DNA from: Collinsella sp. AF02-46-1
GTDB lineage: Bacteria; Actinomycetota; Coriobacteriia; Coriobacteriales; Coriobacteriaceae
Direction: 5' to 3'
Assembly: GCA_934876235.1 (NCBI GenBank)
Contig: CAKXKM010000052.1
Coordinates: 1,930 to 13,854, forward strand
Length of the DNA: 11,925 nucleotides
Shown here one piece after another: positions 1 through 6,819 of this stretch. Each line of letters starts with the position of its first letter. Within the stretch, counting starts at the first letter, position 1. A program made the translations under genes and the position numbers. Below the pieces are notes generated by a model that worked only from the letters and a program-made list of their open reading frames with translations, had not been told where the DNA came from and searched no databases.

Positions 1-114
1 CAGAGCCCCCTGCGCGAAGGCTGGCGTTTTGAGCTTGTGGGTTCGCGCCTGGACGATTTACTCTCGGGCAATATGGGGTTGACGGTCAAAGATGGCAAAA
101 TTGAATTGCTGTAA
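1..114 (+). CDS. C-terminal end of an unrecognised protein (partial)
   Basis: Frame 1 is open from the first base of the window to a TAA at 112-114, giving the last 37 residues of a protein whose start lies outside the window. The visible tail ends in a short, hydrophilic, probably beta-rich stretch (GLTVKDGKIELL). I do not recognise a family from so little sequence. It lies 64 nt upstream of the zinc metallopeptidase on the same strand, so the two could share a transcript. Third positions are mostly G or C, as in the core genes of the window, which supports real coding sequence. No function is proposed. Confidence 0.6.
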   Translation, partial: QSPLREGWRFELVGSRLDDLLSGNMGLTVKDGKIELL

Positions 115-178
115 GGAAGCCTAGCCGCTTGAGTGGGTAAAATGCCTCCAACGTGTAACTCGATTCGGAGGAATTCGC

Positions 179-883
179 ATGCCTTATTACTATGGATACG
201 GCTTTGGTATCGACCCGCTGTACCTGCTGGTTGTTCTTGTCTGCACGGTGCTTGGCCTTGCCGCGCAGAGCTATATCAATTCGACGTACAAGACGTGGTC
301 CAAGGTTCGCTCGGACGGCGACACGGGCGCCAGGGTCGCTCGCCGCATGCTCGACGCCAACGGCTGCAATGCCGTGGGTATCAAGGGTGTCGCCGGTGAG
401 CTCACTGACCATTACAACCCGCAGGACAACAACCTGTATCTGTCGGATTCCAACCGTTCGGGCGGCTCGGTCGCAAGCGTTGCTGTCGCTTGTCACGAGG
501 CAGGCCATGCCGCGCAGCGTCAAAGCGGCTATGCCATGATGAAGGTACGTACCGCCCTCGTGCCGGTCGTCAACTTTACCCAGAACACCTGGACCATCGT
601 GCTGCTCATGGGCCTGTTTATGAACATCGCGGGACTCACGACCCTCGCGCTGATCTTCTTCTCGTTTAGCGTGCTGTTCCAGCTCGTTACGCTGCCGGTC
701 GAGATTGACGCCAGCCGCCGCGCCGTGGCGTATATCGAGCAGTCGGGCATGAGCTCCAAACAGGTCAACGGTGCCAAGAAGGTGCTGACGGCCGCCGCGC
801 TTACCTATGTGGCTGCGGCGCTCACCTCGATTATTCAGCTGCTCTATCTTATGGCTCGCTACAACAGAAACTCCAACCGATAA
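179..883 (+). CDS. YugP-type membrane zinc metallopeptidase
   Basis: A 234-residue protein of the neutral zinc metallopeptidase family typified by Bacillus YugP (Pfam Zn_peptidase_2). An N-terminal hydrophobic helix (about residues 13-31) is followed by a soluble part carrying the zinc motif HEAGH at 106-110, preceded by VAVAC as is usual in this family. Two more hydrophobic segments (about 138-170) and a C-terminal one (about 203-226) indicate an integral membrane protein. LPVEIDASRRA at 172-182 is the second conserved block, and its E175 is a likely third zinc ligand. Length matches the family norm of about 225-235. ATG at 179 is chosen because GGAGG at 167-171 sits 7 nt before it. The physiological substrate of the family is not established; a role in membrane protein quality control is inference only. 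Confidence 0.9.
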   Translation: MPYYYGYGFGIDPLYLLVVLVCTVLGLAAQSYINSTYKTWSKVRSDGDTGARVARRMLDANGCNAVGIKGVAGELTDHYNPQDNNLYLSDSNRSGGSVASVAVACHEAGHAAQRQSGYAMMKVRTALVPVVNFTQNTWTIVLLMGLFMNIAGLTTLALIFFSFSVLFQLVTLPVEIDASRRAVAYIEQSGMSSKQVNGAKKVLTAAALTYVAAALTSIIQLLYLMARYNRNSNR

Positions 884-899
884 CAAATTGGGTCGCTGG

Positions 900-929
900 G
901 CGCCGCGGGGATTTGTGTCCCCGCGGCGC
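900..929 (+). terminator. Strong GC hairpin after the zinc peptidase gene
   Basis: A perfect 12-bp inverted repeat: left arm 900-911 and right arm 918-929 with a 6-nt loop (TTTGTG), starting 16 nt after the peptidase stop codon. There is no T-run after the right arm (TGTACTATG follows), so it is not a classical intrinsic terminator. It could stabilise the 3' end of the transcript, act as a Rho-independent terminator of atypical form, or separate the peptidase gene from xseA. Confidence 0.45.
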
Positions 930-998
930 TGTACTATGTGTTGGACTTGAATTTGCGCAGGGCCGGAGCCCTTGTGCACGATGACGAAAGGAGGCTGC

Positions 999-2450
999 GT
1001 GGCAGGCTGGAATCTAACCGGCAATGCCGTTTCCGCCGAGTTCGACGGTTCGGACGAGCAAGAGCGTAAAGAGCTCAGCGTGAGCCAGGCGGTAGAGATC
1101 GCCGCCGGTGCGCTCGATGCCATTCCGCAGCTGAGCGTTCTGGGCGAGGTCACGGGTTTTCGTGGCCCAAACGCCCGAAGCGGCCACTGCTATTTCCAGA
1201 TCAAGGACGATTCGGCCGCCGTTGACTGCATCATCTGGAAGGGCGCCTACCTTAAGCGCACCTTCGACTTGCGCGACGGCATGCAGGTAAGCTTTAAGGG
1301 CAGCTTCAATCTCTATAAGGCCACGGGCCGCATGAGCTTTGTCGCTCGCTCGTTTTCGCTGGCGGGGGAGGGTCTGCTGCGTCAACAAGTGGCGCAACTG
1401 GCCGAAAAGCTACGCCGCGAGGGCCTAATGGACGAAGCGCGCAAGCGCCGCATCCCGGTGTTCTGCTCGCGCGTGGCGGTCGTCACCTCGCTTTCGGGCG
1501 CCGTAATCGACGACGTCAAACGCACATTGCGTCGTCGCAACCCGCTCGTCGAGCTCGTCTGCGTGGGCGCCAAGGTGCAAGGCGAGGGCGCGCCGGCCGA
1601 GCTTATTGAAGGCTTGCGCCGCGCCGCTGCCATTACGCCGGCGCCCGACTGTATTTTGCTGGTGCGCGGCGGCGGCTCCTTTGAGGACCTCATGACCTTT
1701 AATGACGAGGAGCTTGCCCGCGCGGTGGCGGCTTGTCCTGTGCCCGTGGTGACCGGCATTGGCCATGAGCCCGATACCTCGATTTGCGACATGGTGAGCG
1801 ACCGCCGCGCTTCCACGCCCACGGCGGCGGCCGAATCGGTGGCGCCGGCTATGACGGAGCTGGCAGATGTGCTCGAGGCGCGCCATCAGCGTCTGGGTGC
1901 CGCGATGGCATCGATGATTGGGTCGGCCCAGGTCGACCTGGAGATGCTCGATCAGCGCGGTCGCCGTGCCTGGGATACCTATACAGCTCGCTTGGGCGAT
2001 GCACTCGACGCCGCCGCATGCCGCCCGTGCCTCAACGACCCCACATTTATGGTTGAGCGTCGCGAATCGGAGCTTGCGCTGACTGCCGATCGCCTGTCAG
2101 GCGCCATAGTACGCTCGGTCGGGACATTCCGCTCCAACTTTGAGCGCCTGCCCGAGCGTCTGGTTGCAAGCATCTCGGGGCTCGATGGCAAGCGCCATGC
2201 GCTCACGCTTGCGAGTTCCCGTCTGGAGCATCAGGGGCGCACGATGCTCAACAAACCCGCGTCCGACCTGGGCCGTGCGGCAGCCTCGCTCGATGCCCTG
2301 TCGCCGCTCAAGGTGCTTGCTCGCGGCTATTCCATCGCGTACAGCGATGATGGTGTGGCTACGAGTGCCAAGACCTTTAAGCCTGGCGACGCCATTCGCG
2401 TCCGCATGGCAGACGGCAACGTGGCGGCAACGGTCGATACGGTCGAGTAA
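999..2450 (+). CDS. xseA: Exonuclease VII large subunit
   Basis: Large catalytic subunit of exonuclease VII, a cytoplasmic single-strand-specific DNA exonuclease that works in both directions and takes part in repair and recombination. With the GTG start at 999 the protein is 483 aa, somewhat longer than many homologues. A poorly conserved leader of about 25 residues precedes an N-terminal OB-fold (about 26-125), then the catalytic domain with TSLSGAVIDDV (about 163-173), RGGGSFEDL (223-231) and the hallmark GHEPDTSICD (255-264) followed by RRASTPTAAAE. The C-terminal part is helical, as expected for the region that contacts the small subunits. The frame is open back to a TTG at 972 and includes an ATG at 981, but AAAGGAGG at 987-994 lies only 4 nt before GTG 999, which makes 999 the best start. 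xseB follows after 42 nt, so both subunits are probably co-transcribed. Confidence 0.93.
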   Translation: MAGWNLTGNAVSAEFDGSDEQERKELSVSQAVEIAAGALDAIPQLSVLGEVTGFRGPNARSGHCYFQIKDDSAAVDCIIWKGAYLKRTFDLRDGMQVSFKGSFNLYKATGRMSFVARSFSLAGEGLLRQQVAQLAEKLRREGLMDEARKRRIPVFCSRVAVVTSLSGAVIDDVKRTLRRRNPLVELVCVGAKVQGEGAPAELIEGLRRAAAITPAPDCILLVRGGGSFEDLMTFNDEELARAVAACPVPVVTGIGHEPDTSICDMVSDRRASTPTAAAESVAPAMTELADVLEARHQRLGAAMASMIGSAQVDLEMLDQRGRRAWDTYTARLGDALDAAACRPCLNDPTFMVERRESELALTADRLSGAIVRSVGTFRSNFERLPERLVASISGLDGKRHALTLASSRLEHQGRTMLNKPASDLGRAAASLDALSPLKVLARGYSIAYSDDGVATSAKTFKPGDAIRVRMADGNVAATVDTVE

Positions 2451-2492
2451 CCCGCGTTTCATTGCGATAAACCTTTAGGAAAGGAAACAGAT

Positions 2493-2759
2493 ATGGCAGA
2501 GAAGACCCCGGTCGAGCAGCTTACGTACAAGCAGGCCTCGCAGGAGCTGGAGCTCATCATCCGCAGCCTGGAGTCGGGCGATATGGAGCTCGAGGAGTCG
2601 CTCGAGAGCTACACCCGCGGCGTCGAGCTCCTCAAGAGCCTGCGCACCCGCCTGTCCGATGCCGAGCAGAAGGTCTCGGTGCTCCTTAAGGACGTCGACG
2701 GCAACGACGTACTCGCCGACGGCGAAGCCGCCAGCACCGACGACAACCTCTCGTTCTAA
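2493..2759 (+). CDS. xseB: Exonuclease VII small subunit
   Basis: An 88-residue protein with the typical layout of XseB: a charged start, then LTYKQASQELELIIRSLESG (10-29) forming the first helix, and a second acidic amphipathic helix (MELEESLESYTRGVELLKSL) that packs against the first as a helical hairpin. Several copies bind the C-terminal helices of XseA and are needed for exonuclease VII activity. The tail (about residues 66-88) is acidic and probably disordered, which is common. AGGAAAGGA at 2477-2485 precedes ATG 2493. Its place directly after xseA confirms the assignment. Confidence 0.93.
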   Translation: MAEKTPVEQLTYKQASQELELIIRSLESGDMELEESLESYTRGVELLKSLRTRLSDAEQKVSVLLKDVDGNDVLADGEAASTDDNLSF

Positions 2760-2773
2760 CCATCTTGACCAAA

Positions 2774-2779
2774 TATAAT
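2774..2779 (+). promoter_or_regulatory. Possible -10 box upstream of the HIT gene
   Basis: A perfect TATAAT lies in the 49-nt gap between xseB and the HIT gene, 29 nt before the HIT ribosome binding region (GAAAGGA). No good -35 hexamer stands 16-18 nt upstream, and the TTGACC at 2765-2770 is far too close to serve as one. It also sits in the loop of a 6-bp inverted repeat, GACCAA 2767-2772 and TTGGTC 2784-2789. It may be a weak internal promoter for the HIT gene, or chance in an AT-rich gap. Confidence 0.25.
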
Positions 2780-2808
2780 TACCTTGGTCTGCGAGAAAGG
2801 AACCAACC

Positions 2809-3144
2809 ATGTGTGATTGCATCTTCTGCAAAATTGCCAACCACGAGATCCCCTCGACCGTTGTCTATGAGGACGACCAGGTCATCGCCTTCGACGACCT
2901 CAACCCCCAGGCGCCGGTCCACACGCTCGTAATCCCTAAGAAGCACTACAGCGACATCGCCGACAACGTACCCGCCGAGACCATGGGCGCCATGGCTCAC
3001 GCCATCCAAGAGGTCGCCAAGGCCAAGGGTCTGGAGGACGGTTTCCGCGTCATCTCCAACAAAGGTGTCAACGCCGGCCAGACCGTCATGCACTTCCACA
3101 TGCACGTCCTCGGTGGCAAAAATCTGGGCGAGAACCTCATCTGA
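2809..3144 (+). CDS. HIT-family (HinT-like) purine nucleotide hydrolase
   Basis: A 111-residue histidine-triad protein of the HinT branch, a cytoplasmic family that hydrolyses adenosine phosphoramidates and related AMP conjugates. The catalytic triad motif is HFHMHVLGG at 95-103, with H95, H97 and H99. The N-terminus CDCIFCKIANHEIPS carries the CxxC-type cysteines found in zinc-binding members, and VYEDDQVIAFDDLNPQAPVH (19-38) is the classic nucleotide-binding region. Length is typical. GAAAGGA shortly before ATG 2809 supports the start. The gene follows xseB after 49 nt on the same strand, so it may be read from the xse transcript as well as from a possible local promoter. The cellular substrate is unknown for most bacterial members. 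Confidence 0.93.
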   Translation: MCDCIFCKIANHEIPSTVVYEDDQVIAFDDLNPQAPVHTLVIPKKHYSDIADNVPAETMGAMAHAIQEVAKAKGLEDGFRVISNKGVNAGQTVMHFHMHVLGGKNLGENLI

Positions 3145-3185
3145 GGGCGTGTAGCCCGTCGACTTGGCTGCCTTTGGAGTAATCA

Positions 3186-4076
3186 GTGCAGCTTTCTCAA
3201 CTCGAATACCTTCAAGCGGTAGCGAACTACGGCGGCGTGCGCAAAGCGGCTCGCGCCGTTCACGTGAGCCCACAGGCCGTTTCGTCGGCAATTAAGAAAC
3301 TGGAATCTGAGTATCAGATTGTTTTGCTCGACCGATCGGCGGGGGAGGCTGTTTTGTCTCCGGCGGGCAGAGAGTTCGCACGTCGCGCACGTATGATCCT
3401 GGCACAAGTCGACGATCTCAAAAAGTACGCTCAATCGAGGGGCGGCGGCGTTTCGCCCGACGGCCACTTCCGTCTTTACGCCCCCTGCCTTCATGGGCGG
3501 GGGCGCCTTTTTGCCGAAAACTGGTATGACTCGTTTGAGCGCTCGCACCCTCAGATTCATCTTGATGTGTGGCATCAGCCAACGGCAACATGCTTTGAAT
3601 CACTCGTGCTTGGCATTTCGGATGCGGCCATCTCATTTGAGGAGCCAAGGGACGGTGTCCTTTCTTCGAAATACTTGGGTGAAAAGGAGCTCAAGGTTCT
3701 TTCGAGCCCGGCGGGTCATCAATCTGTGAGTGCTATGACCGTTCGTGAGTTACTGGGCGGCAGGCTCGCTGTTCCCATTAATTTGTCACCCTGTCTCAAT
3801 GCAATCAATCAATGCCCTGAGGCCCAGCTGGTTAATTTCCGCTTCCGCGACGTCGAATACGAAAACAGGGCGCAGGCTGAGTTTCTTCAAGCCGGGGGAT
3901 TGATATTGAGTTTTTCTGGCTCTTCTCTCGCATCAAATGGATTGGAGGTGAGCGAGTGCTCCATCGAAGGCTCGCATGACGTAGCCTTGCCCATCTACTT
4001 TTGCTATCGACAAAATGCCTGGACCGATCGACACCAGACGGTTTTTCTGCACCTATTGCGTCATCTTGCTTCGTGA
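3186..4076 (+). CDS. LysR-family transcriptional regulator
   Basis: A 296-residue LysR-type regulator. The N-terminal winged helix-turn-helix covers about residues 1-60: LSQLEYLQAVANYGGVRKAA, then the recognition helix region HVSPQAVSSAIKKLE (26-40), and LLDRSAGEAVLSPAGREF, which matches the family's conserved end of the DNA-binding domain. A helical linker (about 63-82) and a diverged effector-binding domain follow, whose ligand cannot be read from sequence. The GTG at 3186 is chosen because GGAG at 3176-3179 lies 6 nt before it and translation begins directly at the conserved helix 1. It lies 41 nt after the HIT gene and 119 nt before an MFS transporter gene on the same strand, which is its most likely target. 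Codon use is more AT-rich at third positions than in the genes before it, increasingly so toward the 3' end. Confidence 0.92.
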   Translation: MQLSQLEYLQAVANYGGVRKAARAVHVSPQAVSSAIKKLESEYQIVLLDRSAGEAVLSPAGREFARRARMILAQVDDLKKYAQSRGGGVSPDGHFRLYAPCLHGRGRLFAENWYDSFERSHPQIHLDVWHQPTATCFESLVLGISDAAISFEEPRDGVLSSKYLGEKELKVLSSPAGHQSVSAMTVRELLGGRLAVPINLSPCLNAINQCPEAQLVNFRFRDVEYENRAQAEFLQAGGLILSFSGSSLASNGLEVSECSIEGSHDVALPIYFCYRQNAWTDRHQTVFLHLLRHLAS

Positions 4077-4195
4077 GATTAATTGGCTTCGAGGTATCAA
4101 GTGATTATTGACGCCTTGTAACACATAGCTGACAGCTTTGCCCTCATGCTTTTCCAAGATTCCGATTTAGATTGCTGACTCTTGGAGGGCGGAGC

Positions 4196-5356
4196 ATGAA
4201 AAACCGTACGGTTTTGCTTTATATGACGTTCGTTTTTCTGTCGAACTTCAGCACCATTTTGTATTTTCTGACGGTTTACCTTGAATTCGTCGGATTCTCG
4301 ATGGTGGCGATTTCTAGCATGATGATTGCATACCAAGTGAGCAAGTTCATTCTTGAGGTTCCTACTGGTTATATTGCTGACAGGTTTGGACGAAAGGTGA
4401 GCGGCCTCGTTGGCATTGTGGGAATGCTTGGGTACTACGTCGCCCTGCTTCTCGTCCGTTCTCCTCTGCTTTTAATCGGTGCGTTTGCTCTTAAAGGTTT
4501 TGCCGTTGCATGTGTGAGCGGATCCATAGAAGCGATTTACATTGACAGCGTCTCTCAGGACCAGCTTGTAAGACTTAATGTCGTTGAGCGATTTGTTTTC
4601 TATGCCTCTTATGCCATCTCCGCTTGCGTGGGCGGTTTTATTTCGTCTGTCGGTGCATATCTCATTGGTCTTTCGGCAGATATCATCGCAATGGTGTTGA
4701 CGTTGGTTGTCGTTGTCTGCATTCCTGAAATGCGAAGAGGGGGCACTGCGACGACACCTGAACATGGGATTAGCCCGAAGATGATCGGTACCGCTATTGC
4801 GGGTAATGGCATTCTTCGTTCAGCGTTCATCATGGACTGTTCTCAGGCATTTGCTTTTGTCGCCCTGGAAGACTTTTTCTCACTGCTGCTTGCGGGTCGC
4901 GGAATGAATGCCGTCGCTTCGGGTGTGACCATTGCGGTCCAGCTCCTTGCCTCGGCCTCCATGGGACTTATTGTGCCCAGTGCGATTGCTCATGTCGACA
5001 AGGGCCGCTTTGCGCGTATTTGCGGCATCGTGCGTCTTTTCCTGACAGCTTTGTTTTTGATTCCCCTTACTCCGGCTAATTTGCTGCCCGTGTTCTATGT
5101 GCTGCAGACGGTTGCGTACTCGTTATTTGCTCCAATTAAATACTCAGTTTTTCAAAAAGCAGCCGATTCTTCGATGCGCTGTTCACTGATTTCGGTTCAA
5201 AGCCAGATGGTGGCGGTGGGTGCCATCCTTTTCTATCTGTTCAATGCTGCGTTGAACAGCATCGCGGGCATTCGAGTCGTATTGCTTGTCGCGCTCGGGA
5301 TTTCTTCCCTTGTGTATATCCCCGCGTTATTTCGTCTTACAAGCCAGAGGACATGA
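4196..5356 (+). CDS. MFS transporter
   Basis: A 386-residue, very hydrophobic protein with alternating membrane segments along its whole length, consistent with the 12-helix major facilitator fold. The diagnostic motif A between TM2 and TM3 is present as GYIADRFGRK at 58-67, preceded by EVPT, as in many drug and small-molecule exporters. Substrate and direction of transport cannot be told from sequence; efflux is only a guess from the motif style. The frame is open back to TTG 4172, but GGAGGG at 4184-4189 stands 6 nt before ATG 4196, so that start is preferred. The 119-nt gap after the LysR gene may hold its promoter, but I see no convincing -35/-10 pair there. Codon use (many TTT, ATT, TCT) is clearly more AT-rich than in the flanking acetate kinase gene, a sign of later acquisition. 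Confidence 0.88.
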   Translation: MKNRTVLLYMTFVFLSNFSTILYFLTVYLEFVGFSMVAISSMMIAYQVSKFILEVPTGYIADRFGRKVSGLVGIVGMLGYYVALLLVRSPLLLIGAFALKGFAVACVSGSIEAIYIDSVSQDQLVRLNVVERFVFYASYAISACVGGFISSVGAYLIGLSADIIAMVLTLVVVVCIPEMRRGGTATTPEHGISPKMIGTAIAGNGILRSAFIMDCSQAFAFVALEDFFSLLLAGRGMNAVASGVTIAVQLLASASMGLIVPSAIAHVDKGRFARICGIVRLFLTALFLIPLTPANLLPVFYVLQTVAYSLFAPIKYSVFQKAADSSMRCSLISVQSQMVAVGAILFYLFNAALNSIAGIRVVLLVALGISSLVYIPALFRLTSQRT

Positions 5357-5389
5357 GTATTTAGGCACCGATAACTTATATATCAACGC

Positions 5390-5423
5390 AATAAACCCGA
5401 GCGCGAGGGCGTTTGGGTTTATT
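5390..5423 (+). terminator. Intrinsic terminator after the MFS gene
   Basis: A near-perfect 15-bp stem: left arm 5390-5404 and right arm 5409-5423 with a GAGG tetraloop. The outer 9 bp (AATAAACCC with GGGTTTATT) are perfect; the inner 6 pairs include two G-T wobbles. It ends in TTTATTATT on the + strand and, by symmetry, in an A/T-rich end on the - strand. It lies 34 nt after the transporter stop and 53 nt before the first acetate kinase start, so it insulates ackA from the LysR-MFS cassette. Confidence 0.7.
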
Positions 5424-5476
5424 ATTGAAGCGTATGTAACCTGGCGGCGCCACACCGCCTGTTAGTAGGGAGACAC

Positions 5477-6655
5477 ATGAACGTTCTGGTCGTCAACGCA
5501 GGATCTTCGACCCTTAAGTATCAGGTCATCGATACCAAGTCCCATAAGGTGTCCGCAAAGGGCTCCTGCGAGCGCGTCTGCTTTACCGGCGGTACCTTCA
5601 CCCACGCTGCCAACGGCTCCAAGAAAGTGACCGAGAACATCGAGTTCCCCGACCACAAGGTCGCCATCGAGGTCGTCCTGAAGGACCTCGAGGCCAACGG
5701 CGTCAAGATCGAGGGCATCGGCCACCGTATCGTTCAGGGCGGTTGGTACTTTGGCGATTCCTCCCTCGTCGACGAGGACGTTCTCGCCAAGATCCGCGAG
5801 GTTGCCCCGCTCGCTCCGCTGCACAACAACCCCGAGGCCAACGTTATCGAGTACTGCCTGGAGCAGTATCCCGACCTGCCCAACGTTACGGTCTACGATA
5901 CCGCTTTCCACTTCAACATGCCCGAGGTCGCCAAGACCTACGCCCTTCCCAAGGATGTTTGCGACAAGCTGCACATCCGTAAGTACGGCGCCCACGGCAC
6001 CAGCTATCGCTACATCTCCAAGAAGGTCGCCGAGATGACCAACGGCGAGGCCCGCAAGGTCGTCGTGTGCCATATCGGTTCCGGCGCTTCCCTGTGCGCC
6101 ATCGAGGACGGCAAGTGCATGGACACCACCATGGGCTTGACGCCGCTCGACGGTGTCATGATGGGCACCCGCTGTGGCTCCATCGACCCGGCCACCGTGT
6201 GCTACCTGCAGCGCGAGGGCGGCTATACCTTCGACGAGGTTGACGAGATGATGAACAAGAAGTCCGGCCTTTTGGCTGTGACCGGCGGCAAGACCAACGA
6301 CTGCCGCAACGTCGAGGAGCTCGCCGCTGCCGGTGACCCCGAGGCCCAGCTCGCCTTCGATATGTTCGTCTACAAGATTGCCGCCAAGGCTGCCGAGATG
6401 GCCACTTCTATGTGCGGTATGGACACCCTGGTCTTTACCGCCGGCATCGGCGAGCACGCTCCGGCTGTCCGCGCCGGCGTTGCCGACCGCCTGGCCTTTA
6501 TGGGTGTCAAGATGGATCATGCCCGCAACGCCCTGCGTGGTGACGGCGCTTGGTGCCTGTCTGCCAAGGATTCCAAGGTCAAGATTTTCGTCATCCCCAC
6601 GGACGAGGAGTTCATGATCGCTTCCGACGTCGAGCGCATCGTCAACGGCAAGTAA
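5477..6655 (+). CDS. ackA: Acetate kinase, first copy
   Basis: A 392-residue acetate kinase of the ASKHA fold, catalysing acetyl phosphate + ADP to acetate + ATP in the cytoplasm. NAGSS (7-11) is the phosphate-binding start. Family active-site residues are recognisable: N7, R84 in GHRIVQGG, H116 in APLHN, D141 in YDTAFH, H173 in AHGTS, R232 in MGTRCG, and the TDEE motif at 375-378. GIGEH (about 324-328) is part of the adenosine site. Differences from the usual consensus are Thr at position 12, FHFNMP where FHQTMP is common, Gln in GHRIVQGG where His is common, and Tyr177 where most acetate kinases have the second His of HGTSH. AGGGAG at 5467-5472 supports the start. It is followed by a terminator, then by a second acetate kinase gene of the same length, about 60% identical by hand alignment. 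Confidence 0.92.
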   Translation: MNVLVVNAGSSTLKYQVIDTKSHKVSAKGSCERVCFTGGTFTHAANGSKKVTENIEFPDHKVAIEVVLKDLEANGVKIEGIGHRIVQGGWYFGDSSLVDEDVLAKIREVAPLAPLHNNPEANVIEYCLEQYPDLPNVTVYDTAFHFNMPEVAKTYALPKDVCDKLHIRKYGAHGTSYRYISKKVAEMTNGEARKVVVCHIGSGASLCAIEDGKCMDTTMGLTPLDGVMMGTRCGSIDPATVCYLQREGGYTFDEVDEMMNKKSGLLAVTGGKTNDCRNVEELAAAGDPEAQLAFDMFVYKIAAKAAEMATSMCGMDTLVFTAGIGEHAPAVRAGVADRLAFMGVKMDHARNALRGDGAWCLSAKDSKVKIFVIPTDEEFMIASDVERIVNGK

Positions 6656-6658
6656 TTG

Positions 6659-6706
6659 CAAAAGGGGAGGGGCTGGACGACCGAGCGCCGTTCGGCCCCT
6701 CTTTTG
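6659..6706 (+). terminator. Intrinsic terminator after the first acetate kinase gene
   Basis: Starting 3 nt after the stop codon, the left arm (6659-6673, CAAAAG plus AGGGGC with three extra G) pairs with GCCCCTCTTTTG at 6695-6706, which also supplies the T-rich end. This separates the two tandem kinase genes into different transcripts. Confidence 0.65.
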
Positions 6707-6727
6707 TGCTCATTGGGCGATATGCCT

Positions 6728-6766
6728 GATAGTTATTTATTAAGTTGTGATAACTTCTTATTAACA
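6728..6766 (+). promoter_or_regulatory. AT-rich promoter/operator region of the second acetate kinase gene
   Basis: A markedly AT-rich stretch in an otherwise GC-rich gap lies 54-92 nt before the second acetate kinase start and after the terminator of the first, so a promoter is expected here. It contains a perfect 5-bp inverted repeat, AAGTT 6742-6746 and AACTT 6752-6756 around 5 nt, and a wider one, AGTTAT 6731-6736 and ATAACT 6750-6755, both operator-like. TATTAA at 6759-6764 is a possible -10 box, but no clear -35 partner is seen. The call rests mainly on position and composition. Confidence 0.35.
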
Positions 6767-6819
6767 TGCGGCCGCCTTAAGGGGTCTGCGCCAACCGTAT
6801 CGCACTGCAAAGGAGTCTC

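Noticed and set aside
129..159. Promoter-like TTGAGT with TGTAAC before the zinc peptidase gene
   Set aside because: The spacing (19 nt) and both hexamers are poor matches, so it is not listed as a feature.
972..998. Upstream starts for xseA (TTG 972, ATG 981)
   Set aside because: No ribosome binding site at a useful distance from either, whereas AAAGGAGG points to GTG 999.
3145..3157. Small inverted repeat GGGC-GTGTA-GCCC after the HIT gene as a terminator
   Set aside because: Only 4 bp with no T-run; too weak to call.
5462..6661. A 399-codon open frame on the - strand opposite the first acetate kinase
   Set aside because: It mirrors the kinase gene almost exactly, reads as low-complexity G/V/D/L-rich protein, and is explained by the GC-biased codons of the real gene.
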